From Sapria himalayana (taxonomy: Eukaryota; Streptophyta; Magnoliopsida; Malpighiales; Rafflesiaceae): a DNA stretch of 64,000 nt. A program made the position numbers and the translations under genes. The DNA is taken from assembly GCA_029783825.1 (NCBI GenBank), contig JAREIK010002454.1, positions 29,998-93,997 of the forward strand, written 5' to 3'. Below are positions 28,464 through 39,376 of this stretch, one piece after another. The notes under the pieces were generated by a model. The model did not search any database. It worked only from the letters and a program-made list of their open reading frames with translations, and was not told the origin of the DNA. Each line of letters starts with the position of its first letter. The first letter of the stretch is position 1.

Positions 28464-31400
28464 CTAGGGGTGCTCATGGGACAGGACGGGATGGGGATTA
28501 CAAATCTCTAGTCCCTTCCCACAATTCGGAGATTTTTTTTTTTGAAGATCTAGAACCGCCCCATGGTTGAAAATATCGAGACGGGAGGGGACGTAGATCA
28601 GGGATTTTGGGTAGGAAAAATGGTTATTGGACAGAACGGAGTTCGGACATTTTTTTCAATTTATTTTATTCAAACAGGCCAAGTTAGTTCATGTCGAAAT
28701 CTTTTGTTGTACCATTTATCATTCCTTAGTTATGTATCTTTCAAACTCAAATTGGGCTAATTTTATTTTGTCAAATAGGCTGAATACCGCTAACGAGTTC
28801 CATTTCCTTGTCGAAAGCTTTGATGTGCAGAAAGAATAGAAATGTTAAATAGAACGGGACCGAGTTGTGTGCTTAATTTGGTTCTTTGTTTTATCACAAG
28901 TTGACTTTGTTCAGCCGAGTGAAATTAACCATAATAACAATACTATATTTTATAAACAATTACTTAAAATATTAAGGAATAGCTAAAGATGACCACAAAC
29001 ATTGGTAACAGTAATTACTACTTAAGTAATTGCTAAAATTAGGCAGCTTAATATAATAAAAAAAATACAACTAATAACAACCATGATAATAATCATTTCA
29101 AAGGTGCGTCCCGGAACAGCAATGAAAATCCAAACCGAATTAATTATCTCTTTTACATCTCCTCTCTTTTCTTCCACACTGTAGAAGGACAACCAAAGAT
29201 GAAAACATGTTAATCATGTAGACATAAATTTATAAGATGAAAGAGTGATAAAAAAACAAAATATTACCTTATAAAATTTAATACACCCATTCCAAATTTA
29301 GTTGGCCAACTATAGTTGGAAGAATATTTGGATGTTGTGACCCTTTTGAAAATTATAATTGAACCATATTTTTATTAAATTGAATTAATAAAATAAGTAA
29401 AAGTGAAATTAAAATTTACAAGATTTGTATACTAACCTGATTCATTATCATCAAGGTCTTGAACTAATTCTTCAATTTCAATAGGTTTGTTTGAGCTTCT
29501 CAATCAATCTTGTAGACATATGAGAACTTCGGCTGTAATAGGTGTTAAAGAACTCCTAAATTTATCTAAAGTTCTTTCCCCATTGCTAAATGTAGATTCG
29601 TAGGCCACAATAGATGCTTGGATAGCAAATACATCAATTGCTTCATTTGCTAAAGAAGGATACCTAACCTAATTTACCTTCCACTAGTTAAGATGATCAA
29701 AATCAATTCTATTTTTTTCAAGTTTGTTCTCCAAGTACATATCCAACTCTTCCAAAGCTGCAACTTCTTGTTCTTTCTCCAATTCAATAAAAAAAATCAT
29801 CAACATAAGTATCACTACAATCAAAGAAATCATCATTTTTCTTCAACACAGTAGAAGAGAAATCATCTTCTTTTGATTCATCTTCATTTAAATCTTTATA
29901 ATTATCCATCATCTCATTTAAAGCATTTATAACCTTTTTTACCATATTTTTTAGCCAATTCCTCTCCATAATGCTAAGTGTACTTAACCTTGAGATATTT
30001 GAGCTTATATGAAGGATCCAACACTACTGCTACAAAAATCATAATATTTGTTGACTGAAGAGAACCCCAATAGTTGTTGAATTTATGCCTCATTTTCATA
30101 CCCATTTCAGACACAATTGTATCTTTATTATTTTCACAAAGCTCAATTTTTTTTCGAAATTCGAATAATCTGAGGAAAATAAACACTAGAGGTATAATAT
30201 TATGAGCCAGAAAATTTACAAGTTACCTCATAAAAAGTTTTCAAGAAACGAACCAAAATTTTAGCGTTTGTGCAGTCTCTTGCAGTTGGAACGTTAGAAC
30301 CAAACTTCTTCAAAAACCTTTTGTCTTTGTACTCCAACTTAGCAAATTCTTTTTGATATTTTATATCAGTTTGTAGCATCAAATAAGTTGGATCCCATAT
30401 TGTAGGACAATCTAATTGCAATGAAGATCTGTATGTCAAGTTTGCTTTTTCAACACATAACTTAAACATATCTAATCTTTTAGGACTGCTCCTCACATAT
30501 TTCACCACACCTCTAATTTTTTGAATAGCACCCTCTACTACTGCAATGCCATCTCTGACAATTAAGTTTAGGATATGAGCACAACATCTCATATGAAAAT
30601 GCTCACCTCTCAAAGGTACAACACTATTCTTCACAAGCATTTTTTTCAATTGTTCAACAACAACATCATTATTTGATACATTGTCAACAGTAATGAACAT
30701 CAACTTTCTCAAACCCCATTGATTCATGCAAAACTCAATAGCATTTCTAATATTAACTCCAGAATGAATTTTAAATACACAAAAGTTCAAAAGCCTTTTA
30801 TGCATATTTCATTGAGAATCAATGAAATGAACAGTCAAACATATATAAGACAAATTTTGAATACTAGTCCAAGTGTCGGTAGTCAATGAAACTCTACTAC
30901 CATGAGATGATATGCTATCTAATAATTTCTTCTTTTCCTTCACAAACAAAGAAAAATAATCCCTCCTTGTAGAGTGCCAAGATGAAATTTTAAATTGAGG
31001 CACACTAACTTCACAAAACTCCTTAAACTCATCCCTCTCAACAAAACAAAAAGCCAATTCATATTTTATGATCATTTTCACCAAAGCCTCCCTAACTAGT
31101 TGTTGATCAAATTGCCAACAAGTTAATTTGTTATCCTCTGAACTAGTACCTTTAGTGAAACTCAACAAAGATTGCGACTTGTCTTTACCTTTGTGAGCTA
31201 CTATTAATTCTTTTTTGTGTTGAAATTTCCTACAAGTCTCTCTCAAGTTTTTTTATAAACTCGAAATACCTTGATCACTTTTTGCCAAATATTCTTTCCT
31301 ACACCATATACAAGCTGCCCTACCAGTTTCATTTCCCTCTGAATCAACTAATACCTCATAAGTTTCCCAAACAGCAGACTTAAACTTTTTATGAGCTAGA

Positions 31401-32167
31401 GGTTCAAATGTACCTTGACTTTCTTTTACAATTGGAATTAAAGAACCTACCATAACAATAGCAGGGTTCATGAAAAGATGATGATTGGATTTACCATTAC
31501 TTTGATCATTTGAGATGTGATCATCTTCAATTTATTGTATTTTTTGTTTACCACTGGATTGTGCCATCTTCATTGCCATTAATTAATATGATATGTTAAG
31601 CATAAATACATATAAATATTTCAAACAAGCAAGCTCTACAAAACTGACTCTAACACATTCAGCCCACTCATTCAGCCCACCCACAACACCACAACCAATA
31701 CTCAACATAACTGACTAAGACACATAATAATAATAATTAATCACTTAATTCTCATCAAAAAAACAAACAAAAAGGCTAGTGGCATCTAGGACATGGTGGA
31801 GGCCACCAGAAGTGTGACGGACAAGGGCTGGACATAACTAAACACGGCTGGAATTGCATGAGGTGGCCTGGAACTCATCTGAACAACAATAGGTGCGTCG
31901 GAATTGGATGGGTAGTAGCGGAATTGGTGGCATCTTCATGTTATATATTTATATATATTCTTGGTTCTAGTAGCGGTTTTTTAGGACAGGATGGTTCTTG
32001 GATGGATAATGCTTAAGATCCGGAACCGTCCCAAAAGAAAAAATACGTGATAGAACGGGACTGTTAAAAGTCAAAGTAATGGATTTATCTTAAGTCCAAG
32101 TTCTTCGGACAAGACTATTGTCTTGAGTACTTACATAGTTCACCTTCGTCCGAGCCATGAGCACCAT
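28464..32167 (-). mobile_element. hAT DNA transposon copy 2, full length with both ends
   Basis: A 3704 bp element flanked by an 8 bp near-perfect duplication. The terminal inverted repeats share GGTGCTCATGG (28469-28479) and CCATGAGCACC (32155-32165), but the outermost bases differ (CTAGGG against ATGG). Subterminal DNA repeats ACGGGA-type words (near 28487, 28853 and 32057), as expected for hAT transposase binding. A broken transposase lies on the minus strand, with about 500 bp of 5' leader and about 950 bp of 3' non-coding DNA, including the open frames at 28563-28839, which have no coding character. The element sits at the same monomer position and relative sense as hAT copy 1. Confidence 0.93.
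29441..31579 (-). pseudogene. hAT transposase pseudogene (RICESLEEPER-like), copy 2
   Basis: The better preserved of the two transposases. The ATG at 31577-31579 matches copy 1, and a TAA follows at 31532-31534. The BED finger contains VWETYEVLVDSEGNETGRA and ACIWCRKEYLAK, then GISSL, a stop and NLRETCRK, so the expected WKH is lost. The catalytic core follows: RVSLTTDTWTSIQNLSYICL with the first Asp, then TGA for the Trp of DSQWNMHKR (30806-30808). FITVDNVSNNDVVVEQL carries the second Asp, and HFHMRCCAHILNLIVRDG follows. DCPTIWDPTYLML and IMIFVAVVLDPSYKLKYLK precede a TAG (29974-29976). The dimerisation region has a TAG replacing Trp (29684-29686), then AYESTFSNGERTLDKFRSSL. At least five stops and two frameshifts: non-functional. 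The 3' limit, a TAG or splice site after DDNESG, is a guess. Confidence 0.92.
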
Positions 32168-32175
32168 ACTAAATG
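32168..32175 (+). repeat. Right 8 bp target site duplication of hAT copy 2 (ACTAAATG)
   Basis: This partner of 28456-28463 abuts the element end GAGCACCAT. It restarts the satellite as ACTAAATGCATATAAAG, matching uninterrupted monomers such as the one near 33439. Confidence 0.8.
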
Positions 32176-35100
32176 CATATAAAGTTAAATCAATAAATTC
32201 CTAAACCCCGTAATGCCTAAATACACAAACCATTAAACCACTAAATACTACTTAATAATTAATAAATCTATTTTGTATTGCTATTTATTATATTTTTAAA
32301 TAGTCATTATAATTATTTATTAGAGTATTTATTTAGAAATATTTATTACAAATTAAATTATGAGTGTGACAAATATAATTTAAATAATATATTATTTATC
32401 TAATAAAAATATACGCTTATAAAAGAAGTATAAATTTAAATATTAAAAATCATTATCAAGTAATATAAGTTACTTTAATTTTGAATTAATTTGGGTTTTG
32501 TAAATATTTTTTAATTAATATCTATCTTAATATTAATAGTTTATAAATTTAATTTTTGATCATAATTATAATATCTATCAATAAGATTATATATATTATT
32601 TTTATATGATATATAATTATTAATATTATTATAACAAAATATTGTATTAAAATTTCAAAAAAATTTAATATTATTATATTTTCAAATGTTATAACCTATA
32701 AAAATGATAAAAAATTATTGAAATTTTTTTTGTTATTTTATTTTTTTAAATAAAACCTATAAACCACTAAAAGTCTAATAATATAAATCGCTAAACTCTT
32801 AACGACTAAACCTCTAAATACTTAAATCATTAAAGTGGTATACATTAATAATAAATCAAAATCTCAATGTAATTTTTATTCAGTATAATTTTAAATTTTT
32901 ATTTAATTATTTATAAATTTTTTTTATAGAAATATTAATTACAAAATAAATTATTAGTGAGACAGATCTAATTTAAATTAAACCGATATCCCTAAATAAT
33001 AAATAATAAATCTCATTTTTTTTCATTATAATTTTAAATATTCATTTTAATTATTTATTTGTTTATTTATATATAAATATTAATTACAAAATAAATTGAG
33101 TTAGACAAATATATTATATATAAATTATTTTTCATCAAAAAATTATTGATAAACTTTATTAAAGTAAAAAAATTTCAAAAAAAAATTATTATATAGTAAT
33201 ATATTTTACTTTTCTTCTGAATCATTTTAGGTTTTGTAATTATATTTTAATTGATATCTATCTTATTAATATTAGATTATTAATTTATTTTTTGATCATT
33301 ATAAGAATATTTATGAATAAAATTGTTTATATTGAATTTATATGATATATAAATATAATGATTATTATAACTAAATATTGTATTCCCATTTAAAAAAAAT
33401 TATAATTATTTTATTTTTTTAATAAAACCTATAAACCACTAAATGCATACACAGTTAAATTAGTAAACTCCTAAACCTCATAATGCCTAAATACATAAAC
33501 CTTTAAACTGCTATATACTACTTAATAATTAATAAATTTAATTTTTATTTCTATTTATTATAATTTTAAATATTCATTTTAATTATTTATTAGTTTATTT
33601 TTCTAAAAATATTTATTACAAATTAAATTATGAGAGCGACATATATATTTTAAATAATTTATTTTGAATCAAAAAAAATATTTGCCTATAAAACAAGTAA
33701 AAATTTAAAAATTAAAAATTATAATCCAGTAATATATTTTACTTTAATTTTGAATCAATTTAGGTTTTTTAAATATATTTTAATTAATATCAATCTTTTT
33801 ATTAATAGTTTATTAATTTAAATTTTGATCATTATTATATTATCTATCAATAAAATTGTTTATATTGAATTTATATGATATATAATTATTAATATTATTA
33901 TAACTAAATATTGTATTCACATTTCAAAAAAATTTAAATATTATTATATTTTCAAAGGTTATAACCTGTGAAAATGAGAAAAATTACAATTTTTTTTTGT
34001 TATTTTATTGTTTAAATAAAATCTAAACCACTAAATTCCTAAAAACATAAATTGCTAAACTCCTAAATGACAAACCCTTTAAATACTTAAACCTTTAAAA
34101 TGATGCAAAAACTAAAAAAAAATTATTTTTTAGTAATAAATTTTACTTTGATTTTGAATCATTTTAGGTTTTTTAATTATATTTTAATTTATATCAATCA
34201 TATTAATAATAGTTTATTAATTTATTTTTTGATAATTGATATAATATCTATAAATAAAATTGTTTTATATTTAGTTTTTATTATATATAGTTATAATATT
34301 TATTATTACTAAATATTGTATTCACATTTTTAAAAAAAATTTAAAATTATTATATTTTGAAATGTTATAACCTTTGAAAATTTCAAAAAATATCGAAAAT
34401 AATTTTTTTGTTATTTCATTGTTTAAATAAAACCTATAAACCACTAAATGCCTAAATACTTAAATCAATAACTTTTAAATCTCGAAAACTCTAAATAGAT
34501 AAATTTTTTAAACATGTATATCCTAAATAATAAATAATAAATCTCATTTTTATTTTTTTTAATTATAATTTTAAATATTCATTTTAATTATTTATTTGTT
34601 TATTTTTATATAAATATTAATTACAAAATATATTATGAGTTATACAAATATAATTTATATAAATTATTTTTCAACAAAAAAATATAGATAAACTTAATAA
34701 AAGAAGAAAAAAATTAAAAACAAAAAAATATTATATAGTAATATATTTTGCTTTGTTTCTGAATCATTTTAGGTTTTGTAATTATATTTTAATTGATATC
34801 TAACTTATTAATAATAGATTATTAATTTATTTTTTGATCATTATTAGAATATTTATCAATAAAAAAGTTTATATTGAATTTATATGATATATAAATTTAA
34901 TAATTATTATAACTAAATATTGTATTCACTTTTGAAAAAAGTTTTAAAATTTTTATATTTTCAAAGATTATAACCTTTGAACATGTGAAAAAATAAAAAA
35001 AAATATTTTTTTGTTATTTCATTGTTTAAATAAAACCTATAAATCACTACATTCCTAAACACTTAAATCACTAAACTACAAAATCCCGATACCCCTATAT

Positions 35101-36914
35101 AGATAATACTTTAAACTGGTATACCCTAAAAACATAAATTGCTAAAATCCTAAATGAAAAAACTTCTAAATACTAAAACCATTAAACTGGTATACAGTAA
35201 TAATAAATCATAAATCTCATTTTAAATTTTTTTTAGTATAATTTTAAATTTTTATTTTAATTATTTATCAGTTTATTTTTATAGAAATATTAATTACAAA
35301 TTAAATTATTAGTGAGATTGGTATAATTTAAATAATTTAAATTATTAGTGAGCCTGATCTAATTTAAATTAAAATAGTATCCCTAAATAATAAATAATAA
35401 ATCTCATTTTTTTCATTATAATTTTAAATATTAATTTTAATTATTTATTTGTTTATTTATATATTAATATTAATTACAAAATAAATTGAGCTAGAAAAAA
35501 ATAATTTATATAAATTATTTTTAATCAAAAAATTTTAGAGAAACTTTTTAAAAGAAAAAAAATTTTCAAAACAAAAAATTATTATTTTGTAATATATTTT
35601 GCTTTGCTTCAGAATTTTCTTAAGTTTTATAATTATATTTTAATTAATATCTATCTTATTAATAATAAATTATTAATTTATTTTTTGATTATAAATAGAA
35701 TATTTATCAATAAAATTGTTTATATTGAATTTATATGATATATAATTATAAAGATTATTATAACTAAAAATTATATTTACATTTGAAAATAATTTAAAAA
35801 TTATTATATTTTTAAAGGTTATCATCTTTGAAAATGAGATAAAATCACAAAAATAAATTTTTTGTTATTTTATTGTTTATATAAAACCTATAAACTACTA
35901 AATGACTAAACACTTAAATCATTAAACTCCTAAACCCCAAAACCCAAAATCCTTAAATACTTAAACATTTAAAGCCATCTTTAAAGGTTAAGTATTTATA
36001 AATAATAAATAAATATCTATCAATAAATAATAGTTTATTAACTGATTTTTTGATCATTATTATATTTATATTTATATTTAGTTTATTAATATCTATCAAT
36101 AAAATTTTTATTTTTAATTTACATGATATATAATTATTAAGTTTATTATAACTAAATATTGTATTCACATTTGAAAAAAAATTTAAAATTATTATATTTA
36201 TAAATGTTATAACCTTCAAAATTGATAAAAAATTTGAAAAATAATTTTTTTGTTATTTCATTATTTAAATACAACATATAAACTACTAAATGCCTAAATA
36301 GTTAAATTACTAAACTCATAATCTTCTAAATACTTAACCCATTAAACCGGTATACCCTAAATAATTAATCATAAAACTCATTTTTATTTGTATTAATTAT
36401 AATTTAATATTGATTTTAATTATTTATTTGTTTATTTTTATAGAAATATTACTTTCAAAATAAAATTATGAATGAGACAAATATAATTTAAATAACTTAT
36501 CTTCATCAAAAAAATTTATAAGCTTATAAAAAGAATCAAAATTTTAAAAATAAAAAATTATTATTTAGTAATATATTTTACTTTAATTTTGAATCGTTTT
36601 AGGTTTTGCGAATATATTTTAATTAATATATATCTTATTAATAATAGTTTATTAATCTATTTATGATCAGTATTATAATATCGATCAATAAAATTATTTA
36701 TTTTTAATTTACAATATATTTAATTTGTATGATTATTATAATTAAATATTGTATTAAAATTTGAAAAAAAATTAAAAATTATAATATTTTCAATGGTTAT
36801 AACCTTGAAAATGAGAAAAAATAATAAAAATAATTTTTTTGTTATTTAATTATTTAAATAAAACCTATAAACCACAAGATACCTAAATACTTAAATTACT
36901 AAACTTCTAAACCC
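32168..36914 (-). repeat. AT-rich ~600 bp satellite array, reverse block 2
   Basis: Boxes are centred near 32691, 33961, 34367, 34970, 35821, 36209 and 36799. A box expected near 33400 is deleted: TTTAAAAAAAATTATAA runs straight into TTATTTTATTTTTT. Around 35960-36110 is the inverted counterpart of the rearranged stretch at 21105-21240. The interval 34970-35821 is unusually long and contains two copies of the TTAGTGAG segment (near 35310 and 35345). No gene is seen. Confidence 0.93.
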
Positions 36915-37499
36915 TGATACTGCTGCACCACACACACATAGCGAATGACCACAAACACACGAGCACATATTCTTGTCCATTTTGGTGTAGCATTTGGAGG
37001 GGCCAGCAAGTCCTAGAAGCAGCCAGAAATATCTACCACCAGCTTGTCGAGGGCCCCACTAGCATGCCGGGATGATAACATTCAGAAAACTGACAAGACC
37101 AAAGATAGTGGTGTGGAGTAAACCGAGGAGTAGCTAGGAGTGGATCCCACTAGCCCTATAAGGCAGCATAGAGGGACACCCAACCATCGCCCAACAGGAG
37201 TAGCGAGTAATCCATGATTAATTGGAGAGACAGCAAAATCCAAAGCATCACCAAGCAGTGCCAGTAAGCAATGGAGTCCAGACCATCCACACGGGAGCGA
37301 AAGATTCAAACTTGTAGTTTATGTTTGTTGTCTTATTTGTATTTTAGAAATTTTATGAACAATGTACTTATAGAGACATATCATGAATTACTCACACACA
37401 CAATCTTGTCTGTTCTCTATGTAGCATGCAATAAGAGCAGCTGGACCCATGAGTATCTTTAAGTGGGGCCCACTATGCATTTTGTAAATACACATTAGG

Positions 37500-37822
37500 C
37501 GATGCTGCACTCCCGGGAGCAGAAGACCCATCTTTATAGAATTTTGTAATTTTACTTGTATTCTAGCTTGGTTGTACGCGTAGATAATTAAACTATGCGA
37601 TTGACCTCATCACACATGCACACCGATGCATACATATTTTTTGATATTTTGTCAGTGCAACATACAGCCACTTCTTGGAGATCGAGGAGGAACCATTCTA
37701 ACCAAGAGATACTCTTTTGAGGATCATTGGAGCAAAAGAATGTGGAATTCACATGTGAGAATGAATTGTCAAAGTGCCATAGATATGGACTTGTGGATTT
37801 ATGGGTATTCAGTTTTACATGT
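37500..37822 (+). other. Unique segment in insert with possible exon remnant
   Basis: This part occurs only in this copy. A 73-codon open frame (37626-37847) includes CNIQPLLGDRGGTILTKRYS and DHWSKRMWNSHVRM. It starts just after a TTTTTTGATATTTTGTCAG stretch that resembles a splice acceptor. The base composition is clearly less AT-rich than the satellite. I do not recognise the peptide, and the opposite strand is also open over the same DNA, so coding is uncertain. Confidence 0.3.
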
Positions 37823-38165
37823 ATTCCATTGCATAGCGATGACATAGGCAAACGCTTGATGCTGCATGTCACTCACATGTACAATCTTATATTTGCATAG
37901 TTTTAATATGGTTCATCATTCAGGTTCCACCAAAAGGCTTGGACAAATCCAAATGGAAAGGATGCAGTGCGCATAATGACTCAATGCCAACTCTGAAGTC
38001 CGTGAATGCCAGGTGATTTTAGTTGTATTCTTACGCTTTGAATTATTAGGCATTATGTTTTTTTATGTATTTTTTGCATAGAATCATTAAGGTGCATAGA
38101 ATTTGGTGCGCTGGCCTAAATTAGTCAGCTTTTTATTCTCTTGTATTTTGTGCGCCTAACTATTA

Positions 38166-38200
38166 AATAAAGTGTGTATTTTCAAAAAAAACAAAAAAAA
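38166..38200 (+). other. AATAAA signal followed by poly(A)-like tract
   Basis: AATAAA at 38166-38171 is followed by A-rich DNA from 38183, directly upstream of the telomere-like words. It has the same structure as at 24205-24244. Confidence 0.6.
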
Positions 38201-38282
38201 ACATAAACCCTAAACTTTAAATCCTAAACTTTAAACCATAAACAATAACCCTAACACATAAACCCTAAATCCTAAATCTCAT
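38200..38282 (-). repeat. Degenerate plant-type telomere-like repeats in insert
   Basis: CATAAACCCTAAACTTTAAA, CCTAAACTTTAAACCATAAA and ACCCTAACACATAAACCCTA words. TTTAGGG lies on the minus strand, the same strand on which the surrounding reverse satellite carries its own TTTAGG-like domain. Confidence 0.8.
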
Positions 38283-39376
38283 GTTTTGCACTTTTATAAT
38301 CAAATGACTAAGTGTTAAATTTAAATTTAAATTCACAATTTTTAGGAATGTCACAGATTTATCTTTTTGTATATGTAACACAAAGTCATGACTCAAGGGG
38401 TGAGTTATGGATTCAGTCTCTTTCTTGCTTTAGATTATTGTTGCATTACCAATGGTCATGATTGTATATTTTGTTTCTAGAACACAAAATCATATCGATG
38501 AGAATATGCCATAACTTGTGTCTCTCTGTTGAACATATTGTTATTGCACTAAGAATGATCATGAATACATATTTAATCACTATAATACTGGTTCACAGAA
38601 TTGGATATGACCATCGCTTGTACATTTTATCTTTATATTTCAAAGTCATTGCACTAGGAATGATTATAACTTTGGAAATTTATCAAGAGCAAAAGTCATG
38701 ACCCTAGAAATATTTAAAGCTCGAGTAATACTCTTTATAAATTTCTCTAGCTAAAATTCTTGGGATTGGAAATATCACTATGGCTTTTTCATTTGATTTG
38801 TGACCTCAAGTGTCAATATGCAAGACTAATATTGTGAGCAATGATTAAAACCTTTTATACAATTGTATATGATTCATTTGCACCTTTTTGGGTATTGTGA
38901 GCTTGTATACATAACTCATTTAATATAAAAAGAAATAAGTGATACTTTACATATCCATGAGGATATAATAAGGGGGCGTAGACATGCTAATAAAATAAAT
39001 TTTTTGATTCTTGATTGAAAGAGAGCCCATACTTCTTGCCCTGCTCAAGCCGCCCTGGGGCTAGTTTGTTATAATAGGCGATAAGGTCGTTATTTTTTTA
39101 GAGGTGAACTATGTTTTTAAAAAATTGCTTTGAGTGTGTGAATGAGAGATATTTTAGAAGAAATTACATAATCAATATAAATAGAATCCTCAACAACTAG
39201 CAATTTCAACATATAGGGGTACAACTTTGGTTTAGTCTGTTAGCGTACATGAGTCAAATACCTTTGATAGCCCAGTGATTCAACATCAAATATGATGAGA
39301 CATAATAGAGATAAAGTAAAAGCTCCTATTATTTTGATTAGAGCTTTTGGAATCATTCTAGAGTTGAGAGAGGAAC

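Larger units (their letters stand above)
36915..39376 (+). mobile_element. Unclassified insert, longest copy (~2.46 kb)
   Basis: Single-copy-like DNA set into reverse satellite. In order: a GC-richer 400 bp (TGATACTGCTGCACC to about 37310) shared with 19870-20280; 37320-37822, found only here in this window; GGCTTGGACAAATCC and a 3'-end-like region with AATAAA and poly(A); telomere-like CCCTAAA words; the ~104 bp-spaced motif; and a right end (about 39090-39376) shared with 62679-62990 and 19694-19805. No terminal inverted repeat, target duplication or recognisable reverse transcriptase, integrase or transposase is visible. Compared with uninterrupted monomers about 70-80 bp of satellite is missing at the site. 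It could be a non-autonomous retroelement, a captured gene fragment or a filler from break repair. I do not recognise it. Confidence 0.8.

Noticed and set aside
28563..28839. Overlapping open frames near the 3' end of hAT copy 2
   Set aside because: They lie in subterminal non-coding DNA of the element, have no family resemblance, and the matching region is deleted in copy 1, so there is no support for coding.
4208..32167. Two independent hAT insertions with a preference for the CATTTAGT site
   Set aside because: Both have the same base, the same relative sense and three shared premature stops, and the flanking units are homologous. Block duplication explains all of this with one insertion.
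37588..37872. Minus-strand 94-codon frame in the unique part of the longest insert
   Set aside because: It overlaps a plus-strand frame of similar length and shows no recognisable motif. I kept only a cautious note on the plus-strand segment.
38200..38282. A true chromosome end or active telomere
   Set aside because: The words are degenerate, cover only about 80 bp, and are flanked on both sides by insert and satellite DNA.
36915..39376. LTR retrotransposon identity for the insert
   Set aside because: I could not find long direct repeats at its ends, a TG...CA boundary, a primer-binding site, or any gag/pol peptide.
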